Assembly: GCA_002633025.1 (NCBI GenBank)
Contig: NMRB01001554.1
Span: 75,096 to 139,095, forward strand
Source: Notospermus geniculatus
Taxonomy: Eukaryota; Nemertea; Pilidiophora; Heteronemertea; Lineidae
Length of the DNA: 64,000 bases
Direction of reading: 5' to 3'
Shown: one piece after another, positions 22,732-33,656 of the stretch
Layout: every line of letters begins with the position of its first letter
How positions within the stretch are numbered: the first letter of the stretch is position 1
Translations under genes and position numbers: made by a program
The notes under the pieces: generated by a model
Databases searched by the model: none
The model's input: the letters and a program-made list of their open reading frames with translations, nothing else
What the model was told of the DNA's origin: nothing

Positions 22732-22873
22732 GAAGCCTTGTCCGTGCCTGCCTTGTGTTTCAACCTTCGTAATAAGTACAAGCTGTGCGAATTCTACTTG
22801 TAGATATTCATAAACGTCTTGATATACCAGGTTCTTCGGACACCATGCACCTCCTGCCGTGTCTTGGCGGACT
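22732..22873 (-). CDS. DDR: DDR-like gene, discoidin domain exon b (copy 2)
   Basis: Coding exon of 142 nt between an acceptor ending TTTGTTTCAG and a donor GTAAGT. One leading base completes the Arg codon of exon a; then 47 codons follow and the exon ends on a codon boundary. It contains G-G-A-W-C-P (the invariant Trp-Cys of the DDR discoidin domain), E-Y-L-Q-V-E, and I-T-K-V-E-T-Q-G-R-H-G-Q-G-F. The T-Q-G-R-H block is diagnostic for DDRs. It lies in the right-hand copy of a 3-kb duplication. Compared with copy 1 it has three base changes, all at third codon positions and all silent. Because 142 is not a multiple of three, including both copies in one transcript would shift the reading frame. 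Confidence 0.88.
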
Positions 22874-23964
22874 CTGAAACAAAATATAACAAAATACTTA
22901 CATATAAGTCGCCTCTTATGCACTGAACTTTGCTGAACATGACCTATAGCGTAGGTCAAATAATACACCGACAGTGCGGGGAGGGGCAGAGGACATCAAA
23001 AGAAATTAGCAAAGTCGCTAACGGTCAAGAAATATGTACTGAACCCTTTATTAAGCTGTAAATTCGTGAAGAAATCGGTTCAAAATGGCTGCCACAGTGG
23101 CCATCTTACATTAGAGCCAGACGTAAGTTTCCTTAATTCACATCGCAAATGTGGACAGCGGTTTGATTATCCAAGGAAGCTTACTCAGCGGCCGTTTTGA
23201 GGGATCTCTGGTGTGGATAAAAAACCCTTCTTTTAGTCACCCAAGATTGCCACGGAAACATCGGTGAGACACTTAGCCACAGCCCGGGGCCACAGCATTC
23301 ACTAAGCAATCGGCAGCAGTGAATTCCAAGATGGCTGCCCCGGCAGACATTTTGAATTTTGGATGAGTTGTGCTTGATTAGAAAGGACAACGTTCTCGAA
23401 GTTCTCTAAAAGTACACAGATCTAGAATACGTCCAAAAACAAGAAATGTCGACCATTAGTTGAAACATTTTCAGTGATTTCGGTTGGAAAGAACATTTAT
23501 TCCTAGCAAGCGATAAATGGTGAGATTTTTTCGACATAATAGCCTGGCTTTGATCGAACCGGCGGATAAAAATAGCCATACATGAATCACTGAGAGCTGA
23601 AGCAAGCCAGACGATTATGTTTTATACCGAAAGGTCCGTCGATTTCGAGACAAACATTTTTCCATTGATGTTATTGATTTTACTTCCAACACTCTGCAAA
23701 CGAATTTATCGGGGTGAATGCGCCCTAATTACATGTGAAAAAAATCGGAACCGTTCGCTGCCGTCAAAATGATCATTACCACAACAAAGGACAGCCCACT
23801 TCATGTCCAATCACACGGTTCTTTACGAAGATAACCGAATCAGCCGTCGGAAATTACCGAGGGCAGTCTCGGAATTTTACGCAATGCGGGAGGTGACCAG
23901 CGAGATCAAGAGAGTGTTACACCGTGTCTGAAAATATACTAGTATTTCCCACAGTTCTTTTTAA

Positions 23965-24319
23965 AGAGAGACTCCATTCATTGTGTAAATGTAAAATGTT
24001 GAATTATTGAAATATCGTTAGTGCATTCAAATCCATTGATATCTGCAACGTGTCATATTTTTTAAAAATAACTAGCAAACTCATCATTTTAAGCATTCGT
24101 ATTGCATCCCAAGGGGACCATTGCATAGCACATGCGATGTCATAAGTGTTCAATGCATATTTATGAAGGTACAACGAATAGGCTTCGGCAGTCACAGTAT
24201 CAGCTCATTCACTACAATAAAGGTCTTCAGCCTATGGACACTATAGTGACATCACAACTCATGGCAATAGTCTCCATGGATATATAAAATTTCAAAAATT
24301 TACAATGAGTGAAGTCTCC
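23965..24319. mobile_element. TTAA-target element, family AGGGAGACTCCA, right end lost
   Basis: Paralogous or allelic copy of 20889-21441 without the nested hairpin. It ends at GTGAAGTCTCCAG, directly before the 29-bp tandem repeat. Confidence 0.7.
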
Positions 24320-24320
24320 A

Positions 24321-24436
24321 GAAAAACTACCCTGCAAACTGTTTTTTGCGAAAAACTACCCTGCAAACTGTTTTTTGCGAAAAACTACCCTGCAAACTGT
24401 TTTTTGCGAAAAACTACCCTGCAAACTGTTTTTTGC
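24321..24436. repeat. Four tandem copies of a 29-bp unit
   Basis: Unit GAAAAACTACCCTGCAAACT + GTTTTTTGC repeated four times without change. The corresponding place in copy 1 (about 21457-21487) has one unit. Confidence 0.95.
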
Positions 24437-24935
24437 GAAATTCTTAGCACGGAGGGGGCTAAGTTGATTCCCTGGTCGGTGCTGACCTCAAGATCGTCAA
24501 TCACAATGCAGTCATCTCGTTTCAAATAACCATTGAGAGTTTTGCGACAAATTCGTTGGGTTTCTTACAAGACAGTTATTGCAACTTGACTCGAGAACAA
24601 TTGACTTTCGCCGGTCAAACTTTAAAACGTTCCCAAGATCAGATTCATCGGTCCAATATTCGTTCCCTCATTAATCTTCGTCTGCAGTAATGGCCGATGT
24701 TGCCTCAAATCACGCGGTCAACTGGAAGGACATAAAAGCGATCTCCAGCAATCGCCCTATTGTTCGAAATGCGATCTGTAAATTTGGTTAGTCAGAATTG
24801 ATTCGCGATGTTTCGGCAATTCTCGTCCGTTTACATTTGGTTGAAACGTCTTCTGAGATGTTTATATGAGGGCAAATATGAAGTGAATAGTGGTCACGTG
24901 TTCTGCCGTGACATGTCACGTGACAACAAAAATTT

Positions 24936-26999
24936 CGTAATTTCTTTCCGACAGCTAATAAATGTAATGTCTACATCACTGTTTTTAAATCTCATTACTC
25001 TGTGATCACAAAATGGCGGCCAGTTTTTGCTTACTAATGTATCAATGCTTGCCTCAGCCCTGTTCATTCTTTTTTGTCATATATTGTGCAATTTCTTTGC
25101 TGTTGAATAAAGTACTACAATGTATAATACTAATAATGAATTTGTCTTCATAGCTTTCATCAGAAAGTTAATTTCAGGCCGATTCGGTGTTCGCTATTTC
25201 TGCCCTTCGGAAATTCGGTATTAGATTCGATGCGCTGCCCTCGATCCTTTTTGGAATATTGAGTCGAGAACCGTGAGTTGTAACTTAGCTCATTAATGTA
25301 AGACAATATTGGGCGATTTTTTGTAATGTAGGAGGAAACCGAAACACCCGGATGAAATCTACGCTGTCAGAGAGAATCGCCCTCTCTATCACATGAGTAC
25401 GGGGTCCGACCGGAATCGAACTCGGGACCTCAGCGATGACAGGCGCCGATATTTCCTTTGCACCATTCTGACTGCCCTCAGTGCTACCAGAGCTCCCCTC
25501 TGCAGAGTTCCTGGTTCGGATAGATGGCCACTAACTGCAAGGTTTAATATTTGATAACTCTATTTCTAGCTTCATGAACTGAGCAACAAGAAATATGCCA
25601 TTCTAAAACCGGAACCAAAAGACACAGAGATTACAATGAATTATGGGAAACAGGTATTCATAAAAGGTGGAATGGTTCAGATGAAACAATGGGGTGTGTA
25701 TAAAAGTAGGACTGGCAACATACAAAGTGTCCCAGAACTTAGTAGCTCACAATACTAAGTTTAGACATTACCCCTCTATCGAAGAATGACCCCCATTACA
25801 AGAATGGGGAACCGGAGGACCTAACGTCACGACGCGGTTTCTTTTTTCTAACGTTATTTCCATTTATTTCTGGCGTGAAAACAAAAACCCTTTTGTTTCG
25901 ATCGCCTGGCATTAAAATTTACATCATCTTGTGGGAGATGAAAATTTCTACATTTTTCGGTGCTTGTTTCCTTAGGATGGCGATAATGACAACGTCTTTA
26001 TCTCATTTTTCATGTAGAAAAATGTACAGCTGATTTTTTCATGACATAGCGTCAACACTTAAAACGACGTCAATGACGTCGTTTCGGTCGCACCGCTCGC
26101 AGCGCCGACCTGTCGGGATAAACGGCACGCGGGGTCCTCATTAAAAGCAAAGTAGGGCTAAACAGCATTGAAAGGGTTAAACCGCTAAAATAAATTGCTT
26201 TCACAAGAGTGATGCATAAGAAACGAAACATCATGATACTATATATTCTACGATCAATCTCTCAACATGTGTAGATGTCAAATCAAGTTGGGTTGTAACT
26301 CTCTCTTTAGTTTATATGGTAAATATCATTATCAAGATTACGGGCGGTGTGCAAGGCCGTCGGGACCAAAGCAGACGTTAATGTTGCTCCACGGAGCTGA
26401 ACTGTTGACTTCCTTGGAAATTTCTCATCAATTTCACCACAAACTCGCGATTTTGATTTTAAATAATGAAGACTGTAATTATTTTTTGAATCGATTGTGC
26501 AGTGAATGCTGAAGAGCCCGCTGAAGAGCTCCATTTTGGAGGATAGATTATTACAAAGCGCGCCAAAAATGCAAATGTAGGCCACGTGGGTTCAGTTATG
26601 TCAACCATCTTGTTTTTAATCAAACGGTCATGGTTCCTACGGCCTTCTACTTTAATCTAATCCTTCTTCGAACAATAGAACAGGAGTTAGATTCAAGTGG
26701 GGCTCATCTTGTCCAAACAAGTCCATCGACTGCGTCTTTACCCATGTCCCAATCATGTCATCTTTTGCGTTAACTCATAAATTATAAATGAATCTGACCC
26801 CTACTTGACCCCACCTCCAAGCCAATCAGAACTCGTGAGACAAATCGCCGTTCGGCACTTTCTCTTCTCTTCCCGCACACATCTGTAACACGGATTTTGA
26901 TTGGCACATCGATTAGCCTTCGCACACCGATGATTGGCTGAGGCTCTGAGCTCCTCAGAAGCGAGAAATGTGATGGATTCAAACCAGGCTAGATGGGCG
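24936..26999. other. Intron-like DNA right of duplication 2
   Basis: Unique AT-rich DNA except for the SINE at 25320. Several CCAAT or ATTGG motifs occur at 26820-26945, but they lie between DDR exons b and a, so promoter use is doubtful. No other exon recognised. Confidence 0.5.
25320..25480 (-). mobile_element. tRNA-derived SINE, minus strand
   Basis: Read on the minus strand: B box GAGTTCGATTCC, then a body ending TTTCATCCGGGTGTTTCGGT and TTCCTCCTAC. This is close to the CCGGGTACTCCGGTTTCCTC tail of many invertebrate SINEs, followed by an A-rich stretch. The A box is not convincing. Confidence 0.6.
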
Positions 27000-27140
27000 T
27001 CAGGCCAGATAGACTGGTGAGAATCAGATAGTGGGGCTTAGATACTGACACACTAGGTATTTTGGTACAGCCACCCTAGTTTGCTCCCGAGTGGCGCCTC
27101 GAGGACACAGTCGGCGTGGATTCATAAGAGTTCCACTCAC

Positions 27141-27246
27141 CTGCCGTATTTTCCACTGACTGAATTTGCATCGTAGGTTGAGCTAGCCGTGATCGCCTCA
27201 TCCGGGATCTCTCCTGACTCCATGCCGAGAGGTAGGTTGCATTCAT
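27141..27246 (-). CDS. DDR: DDR-like gene, discoidin domain exon a
   Basis: Coding exon of 106 nt on the minus strand, preceded by a pyrimidine-rich acceptor (CTTTTTAG) and followed by a consensus donor (GTGAGT). It encodes 34 complete codons, beginning E-C-N-L-P-L-G-M and continuing G-E-I-P-D-E-A-I-T-A-S-S, then ending K-Y-G and AG of the next codon. The order C-x-x-P-L-G-M, I-P-D-E-x-I-T-A-S-S, K-Y-G-R is the N-terminal signature of the DDR1/DDR2 discoidin domain, including its first cysteine. Two bases at the 5' end belong to a codon begun in an upstream exon (phase 1 intron), as expected after a signal-peptide exon. Where vertebrate DDRs have a Trp just after I-T-A-S-S, this exon has Thr-Tyr. 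The exon is single copy here. Other discoidin proteins (neuropilin, lactadherin, contactin-associated) fit the motif spacing less well. Confidence 0.87.
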
Positions 27247-27964
27247 CTAAAAAGAAAACGAATGGGCCGTTTATAGAAAATTGGTAAATTTTTTATTGCA
27301 GATTTGAGAGCTGTCAACGAAATGGTTGATTGATAAAATAAAAAGTTTGTCAACCAGCGTATTCCCCGGCATCTCCTTACCTGCCCCTCCCTTCCCCTCC
27401 CCTCCTACACCGCCACTCACAATCATCCCTTCCCCTCTCTCTTAACTGCCATTTCTCTCCTATTTTCCTTTCTTTCAGGACCACTTCCCTCGTCTATTCC
27501 CGGTACGACTTGGTCTGGTTCCCCGTTCACTCCCACCTGACCAGTCTCCGCTACGCTTTTTGGGAACATGCCTAACCCCCGAGCCCGTGAAGACCCAATG
27601 CTTAAACGATCTGACAAGCACACAGCCACAAACATCGTCGACCCGATCGGGTAAATCATTCCCAGTGATCACCGACACTTGTTATTGGTCGTATCGACAC
27701 CATCTGCATCATTTCTCAATCGATTCTCCTCGTCTGTTAGATTCATGGCCGCCGATGCGATCACACGGAGCTTATTGTTAGAAAAAAAACGTCGTGTGAT
27801 CTGAAGAGATTCTGATGGTGCTACATAAGATGGGCTTTTATTCGATTTGTTCCTTAGAAAATCAGGAGAGCGTGTAGGAGTTCAAAGGTTTACCAATAGT
27901 TGTTCTCCTTTGTCAGACCCGCTGTAAAAACTGCCAATGTTTCCAAATGCCAGTGTTTCCCTAA

Positions 27965-28100
27965 GGCCCCGATTACATGTACATAGAAGTATACGGTGTA
28001 CGAAAACGCAGGTTAACAAAGGCTTCACGGTCGTGAATCCATTTAAAGCCTTTGTTAACTGGCGTTTTCGTATACCGTATACTTCTATGGAATCGGGGCC
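27965..28100. mobile_element. Palindromic element, ends GGCCCCGATT, TAA target
   Basis: Arms GGCCCCGATT...AGAAGTATACGGT and GTTAACAAAGGCTT with their complements, flanked by TAA on both sides (27962-27964, 28101-28103). A 3-bp TAA target suggests PIF/Harbinger (inference). Confidence 0.78.
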
Positions 28101-28102
28101 TA

Positions 28103-28353
28103 AAGGCCCGTCTACACGATCATACATTTGTTCAAAACATCATCATACATTTGTATGATGATGTTCATGGGCAAATGTATGATCGGTGTGGACCGTTTTC
28201 CCAACAAACTTGAATAGCATCCAACACGTATGATGATGTTCAAACTTTTAGCTGCATTGTGTAGACGGAAATCCACAACAAGCTTGGACATCATCATACA
28301 TCCAAATGTATGATGATGTTTTGAACAAATGTATGATCGTGTAGACGGGCCTT
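28103..28353. mobile_element. CATCATCA palindromic element, 251 bp
   Basis: Ends AAGGCCCGTCTACACGATCA and complement, flanked by TA. The interior is a series of short palindromes based on CATCATACATTTGTATGATG. The same family is at 40573, 47110, 50753 and 53686. Confidence 0.87.
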
Positions 28354-28354
28354 T

Positions 28355-28413
28355 AAGGTGTTCCTCAAGGCTATTGTTCTCAACAGGAGAACAATGGCAT
28401 TGAGGAACACCTT
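28355..28413. repeat. 59-bp hairpin AAGGTGTTCCTC
   Basis: Arms AAGGTGTTCCTCAAGGCTAT and complement around AACAG. Abuts the preceding element directly. Confidence 0.8.
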
Positions 28414-28414
28414 T

Positions 28415-30039
28415 ACGTTGAGGAGCATTCTAAAGTAAGGGCCGATGTTTCCCGGTGGGTCCCTTATTGTGAAGTTGCGGCTTCTTACGTCAGACAATAG
28501 CAGGGGAACACTAACAGATGAGAAATATTCAAAAACGTTACACCGGTGCAGAAACTCGACCGATCACCCGAATGACAATTTTTTGGGTAAAAAAAGACAA
28601 CATCTCTACTCAAAATCGGGGAAGCGTGGAGTACTAGCACACTGTCCAACCGATCACTGGTGACGATGGTTCCTCAGTTTACGATTGGAAGGTAGAATTT
28701 TACAACTAGACGACGTTTTCTAAACCTACATGCTTTCCAGTCCAGACATACATACGTGTACGTCACTGTTCAAATCATTGCTCAATCGATCATAAAAACG
28801 AACTGATATTTGACACATCTCAACAATAATACATCGCCATTTTGACAGTCTCAAATGCGTGCAGCCAATCATTTCACACTACGCAACAGTAATCGAATTT
28901 TAAGCCAATCAGTGAAGAGCACTGTCTGTAGCTAAACAGAGTTCATGCCAGACGATAATAACAGTATTCAGTGCACACTGCATGTTCATGATGTACATGC
29001 TCCTCTGGGCTTTCGACGTGAATCAAAACGTCATCGAACCTGTGGGATTGGTCTTTTCTAATCGCATCTCGTATCTGTTTACTTCGATATACACAAGCAG
29101 GTCTATTTGTTTCTGAAGGTCAAAGGTGGGCAGACATCCGAAAATTTGATTATCCATCGTTTACCAGAAATCTGCAAAACATTCGTCTTCGTTTTGCTGA
29201 TGAATTTATTGGAGGAGTGACACGCAACTGAAGTTGGCAACGGCCGTGCTTAGAATTCCCAACGGCAACGACGCATCATGTTTTAGACAGACACATGTAA
29301 TAGGCCTATTGGTCGGATTCTGGCTATTTCTTCGCCAACTTTTTCTAAACACACATACCTCATGCATTCAAAAATGAACGTGACCAAGGCTGGTTGTCTA
29401 AACTTTCCGTCGTCTACATTTCGCTACATTTCTGTACATTTCACCAATTGATGCTGACGATTGATGCCTTATGCGAGGGTTTGTGGGTTCGAGTCCGGTA
29501 GGAAGCTGTCTTTCACCTTAGAAACTTGTTATTATTTCATGCCCCTACATTTCACCGAGTTGGTCAAATAAACATGCTTTTCGTATCGTTGTCCAAATGC
29601 ACTTCACAACACACCACCCCAATCCCCACCCCTACAGTCATTCACAAAAGTCGAAAGTAGTTACATTACTACAGTTACTAGGAATCACGCCAACACCGAC
29701 TTCCTACACTGACTGTACAATCTGACAAGTCCCACGATTTCCAGGACCGCAACAAAAGTTACGGAAGACCTTGGTAGGCATTGACAAAAGCCAAATAGTC
29801 ACGTAATACATCAGAGCCTAAAAAAGACGGTAGGCCTACTGGCGAGCAGTACAATGTACTTTTTGCATCTATCTTAGTCTAGTAAGTCAAAGCCTACAGT
29901 GAAGTCAGAAAATGGAGTGTTGCTGCAAAATACTGTTGAATATACTTATTGCAGAGATGATTTCGACATTGCCCTCAAAGAGTTAAAAAATGACAGGCTG
30001 CCTGCGACTAGATATCTGTGAATAGGTAGTCTGGGCACT
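28415..30039. other. Unique DNA, no gene recognised
   Basis: AT-rich sequence with no long open frame. A lone B-box-like GGGTTCGAGTCCGG at about 29483 may be a SINE fragment. Confidence 0.5.
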
Positions 30040-30048
30040 TGCACTCAG

Positions 30049-30729
30049 GCCAAAAGGGTGAATGTCGTCCTGGGTACCCCTAAAGGGTACCCAGGTCCAA
30101 CCTGGGTATCCCTAAATGGCACCCAGGTACGTACTGGGTACCCTTTAGGAACCTAAAGGATACCCAGTTTGAAATTCCCGCCTGGTGAGATACCTGGAAT
30201 CCAGGTCGAATATGGTACGTGCGCTGTGGTCATGGTGGTGCCGATTGCCAAATCACCATTCTTCAATCCGTGGAATCTCAAAATTTGACTGATTATCCGC
30301 TAAATTTTTGAAAAGAAGTTTGACCTGATATTTAATTTTGATGTCGGTTTGTCTTTTGGCATGTTTTGGTCCTTAAGTGATCAAACAGCAGAAAAATGCA
30401 TGTTCTGTCGAATCTTCTGAACTGAAGTGAATGCGAGTGTCCGGAAATAGACGGTATACCGGCGAGATACTCTTTTAGACACGAGTCTGGCACTCTGGTC
30501 GCCATAATGTCATCTCCACGTGTTACGCTTGCGAGCATGACGAGCTGAACGGTAAAAGTACCATCAACCTAGGATTCCAGGTATCTCACCAGACGGGAAT
30601 TTCAAACTGGGTATCCTTTAGGTTCCTAAAGGGTACCCAGTACGTACCTGATGGGCGCCATTTAGGGATACCCAGGTTGGACCTGGGTACCCTTTAGGGG
30701 CACCCAGGACGACATTCACCCTTTTGGCT
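30049..30729. mobile_element. Foldback element, 681 bp, 8-10 bp target duplication
   Basis: Two arms of about 155 bp in inverted orientation enclose about 370 bp. Arms begin GCCAAAAGGGTGAATGTCG and contain repeated CTGGGTACCC-type palindromes. GCACTCAG flanks both sides (the match extends to TGCACTCAGG). Long arms and this target length fit a Mutator-like or hAT-related foldback element; no transposase is encoded. Confidence 0.85.
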
Positions 30730-30737
30730 GCACTCAG

Positions 30738-31614
30738 GGTGTGCAGTGCATGGCTGATCATGAAGACCTTGAACATGGCAAGGCAGCCAACCACAGCGAT
30801 TGGAATCGGTTGTGACTTATGCCAGCTGTCACATCGCATTAGTGACTGACCCCGAAATGTGACCTTTTTGTCATTGGCATTCAGAGTTCGTCGTGCCAGC
30901 TTGATAGACAGATACCAAACCTGCCAAGCTATCAGTCACAATGGGATTCAAGATTCTCTGGGGACCGTCAACGATCAAGGCATTAGATTAGATGCTCTAA
31001 GCAAATGGTTAAGAAGGCATTCAATGGTGATTTTAAACCCCTGAACTCTCATTTAGGTCACAATGATATTCTGTGATAAAGTGACTTCCAATTTAGCAGA
31101 CGCCTATTATTGGCTAAGGTACTTTCTCATTAAGTCACCAAGCAATCAAACACTCAGCTCATCAGCTGGCAAACGTATCCAAAAATATGGATTGGATTAT
31201 TTTTGGGAGTTAGTGTAATTTATTTAAAAATGTGACATTAGGTGAACAACTCAGAATTTTTAGCTGTTCTCTACTCCAATGTGTAGGTCCGTGGGAATGC
31301 AACCGATTGAAGTAAGAGCCCTACTTTGTACTACGTAGTGCACAATCGTGTAGACTGAGGCTTTTGTATCAGTAACCATGCGCCCCCTTATCTTGAGTGG
31401 AGATACCGCCTCTAAAACTTTAGGAATGTTTTGTTATTCAACTTCTGCAGGTGCGTGTACATATTTTTCATGTGGTTGTTTGGACGTCTCCGACCTTCTA
31501 GTTTTCCGTTTGTTTATCTTCAGGAAACTACGCTCTGGTACCATGCAACAGCAACCCGGGGACTAGTCCAGACATCCAAGTCGAAAATCGACACAGTGCT
31601 GCAGTTCGGCCCTG
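30738..31614. other. Unique DNA, nothing recognised
   Basis: No repeats with a partner in this window and no open frame above about 60 codons. Confidence 0.5.
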
Positions 31615-31876
31615 CACTATTAGCCGAAAAGGTTCTTTGGTGCCACACCAGGAGAACCCCTGATTTAAGAACCCTCAGGTTGTTTAAATACCCTTAGAGG
31701 TTCCAGATAGAACCTTTCCCTCAGAAAACGGTTCTGGAACCTCTAGGGGTTCTTTGGCGACAGAAAGGTTCTTTTTGGAACCCTCTTGGGTTCTTTACAG
31801 ACGGTTCTATATAGAACCCTGGGGTTCCTCTGGTGAGGCACAAAAGAACCCCTAAAGAACCTTTTTGGCTATAGTG
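31615..31876. mobile_element. GGTTCTATATAGAACC hairpin element, 262 bp
   Basis: Same family as 21169: CACTATTAGCCGAAAAGG at the left, TTTTTGGCTATAGTG at the right, with the same GGTTCTTTGGCGACAGAAAG body. It carries an extra 40 bp near the left end. The target duplication is not clear. Confidence 0.8.
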
Positions 31877-32379
31877 CAAGTTATGCACAATGTGGTCAGC
31901 CTCTAATCCTGACATTTTGCCATGCAAAATACGGGTATCCTTAGAAACCAAATGACTAACATGCGACAGAATTGAGGTCCTTTTCAGGCGAATCTCGCAG
32001 GGGAATCGAAATCGCAAAATGACAAACACCATATTTGTGCTCCCAACTCTGCAGGTCTACCGTTCGTCACCTCGGACCAATTCCGATGCTTGTCACGCAA
32101 CACGGAGATAAAAGAGCTTCTTTGCACAGCCGTTGTGAATATCGGAAATCAAACGACTTCGGCAATGCAAATTTTTTATCAAACGGCCCGAACCTCTTAC
32201 CGCCTTTCGTTCACGCGATTTCCATATTTTTACAATGTCCCAGCAGGAAATGAAAGTTAAGAATCGGTGACAAAGTTAGAAAAATAACATTTTTGTTGAT
32301 TTTTACCGTTGTGAAGCTATTTTTGATGGTTTTATTATGTTAATCTGATCACATGTGCCGTTTGGCCAAACTAAATGAA

Positions 32380-32480
32380 ACTGACATCCCGGTCCTGATC
32401 AATTTCCCACACAAAAGGCGTCCATTGTATAGGACTGGGTTTCGGTGTGCTGCCCTCTATCGTAGCTGGGATGCCCATTG
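32380..32480. repeat. Dispersed repeat CACACAAAAGGCGTCCATTG
   Basis: About 100 bp that recurs at 32939-33046, inside the TTAA element at 32804. Both read CTGACATCC(C/T)GGTC...AAAAGGCGTCC. Confidence 0.75.
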
Positions 32481-32803
32481 ATAAACGCCATTAGAATATG
32501 CAAATTAGAGGTCAAAGGTCAATGATGCTTGACAGCAGCGCTACAGCGGCAGATATCAGAGTCTGATCAGAACTCGGTGCAAATGAACAGTGGATTCTCT
32601 GCGGACAGGACGTGGTCGGTATCAACTGATAGCCAGGAGTCGCTGAATCCCTCGCGGGAAGCGAAAGGACGGTTTACCGTTCTACCCGGCTAAAAGGGAT
32701 AACTTTGATAGGTCGAAAGGTTTTAGATGCCGTGTTTTGATCAAAGACTAGCGGCCCATTAGGATCGTGGGACGTGAGTTGATACCAGAATAGGTTTTCT
32801 TAA

Positions 32804-33141
32804 AGGACCACTTTTTCTCGACAGCTGGCGCCACAGCGCCACTCTCCAACGCAGGGACAAACTACGTTGTCGGCGAATGGGAACCCTAGCCTAGTGCCTC
32901 AATAGGTGTCACTAGTGGTTAAAACTATTGAAAAGAAACTGACATCCTGGTCGTGATCAATTCCCCACACAAAAGGCGTCCATTGTATTAGGACCGTGTT
33001 TCGGCGTCTGCACTCTGTCGAGCTAGCGTCCCCATTGACCCGATTTTGTAATGCAATTTTGTAGTTCGGCTTACTGCCGCTAGGCCGCTCCCTCTACGTC
33101 GGCAGTCAAATTACGCATTTGAGATTCTATAGCGTGCTCCT
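32804..33141. mobile_element. TTAA-target element interrupted by another repeat
   Basis: Left end AGGACCACTTTTTCTCGAC and right end (minus strand) AGGAGCACGCTATAGAATC, both next to TTAA. In the middle (about 32880-33046) a foreign segment is present that also occurs at 32380-32480. Confidence 0.72.
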
Positions 33142-33146
33142 TTAAT

Positions 33147-33656
33147 GTACGTCTTCCGCAAGTGTGGCCCATATGTTGTGTAGACTTCGCATCTGCCGAA
33201 ATGTATTCAGAAGCCATCAACAAAAATATTAGGAAAATAATCTATTTTTGTAGACGTGTGAGGAAAATTGTTTTTGTTTATTAATTCAGCATCCTGGGTC
33301 TGATTGGAAAAACAAGGTTATCAAGTACGAAGCAATTAGCCGATCAAAACAGACAACTTTTACTACAAGCATAAAATTTTCGTTATCAACAACATTTCAT
33401 TCGTTTATTCAACTTTTCACCTTTTTCACCTTTTTACCTCTCCCTACGGGATCCCGGAAATTTTCTTGCCTGCAAGTGGCGACGCCCGAATATTTACACT
33501 TCTAGTTCCGCGCTGTTTGTTGTTTAAGCTGGTAGCAAATGGAAATCCCAGTGAGATCATCACCGCAGGGCCCGTCTGTAAGCTAAATGCCAAATGCCTA
33601 ATGCCCCTCCAGACACAGGAACACATACACAATGCCCCGCTTTACGCATTTACATC
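33147..33656. other. Unique DNA left of the minisatellite
   Basis: A 109-codon frame at 33466-33795 runs into the repeat array and is not credible as a gene. Confidence 0.5.

Larger units (their letters stand above)
21983..24935. repeat. Direct duplication 2, copy 2
   Basis: Starts one base after an isolated N with the same TTAAACAACTTTCC that begins copy 1 and ends at the matching CACGTGACAACAAAAATTT. It carries DDR exon b, an extra segment of about 120 bp near 23170-23310, and a fourfold expansion of a 29-bp unit that is single in copy 1. Confidence 0.93.
4132..27246 (-). other. DDR: Partial discoidin domain receptor (DDR)-like gene, extent of recognised exons
   Basis: Three different exons encode consecutive parts of one discoidin domain, and two of them are present twice. 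Joined a-b-c they read without a break. The first ends with two bases of an Arg codon completed by the first base of the second, and the second ends on a codon boundary where the third starts. Family members are collagen-binding receptor tyrosine kinases of the plasma membrane. Only about 111 residues of the N-terminal ligand-binding domain are seen, from the first Cys to about two thirds of the domain. Introns are kilobases long and full of small transposons. The signal peptide (to the right) and the remaining exons (to the left) were searched for by eye and not found, so a kinase domain is inferred from the family and not seen. Confidence 0.85.

Noticed and set aside
26820-26945. CCAAT-box cluster as a promoter
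   Set aside because: It lies between DDR exons b and a and no first exon was found next to it on either strand.
28103-28353. CRISPR-like or satellite array from the CATCATCA units
   Set aside because: The units are inverted halves of one palindromic element in a eukaryotic genome, not spaced direct repeats.
29440-29510. B-box-like GGGTTCGAGTCCGG
   Set aside because: No A box at the right distance and no SINE body; too little to call.
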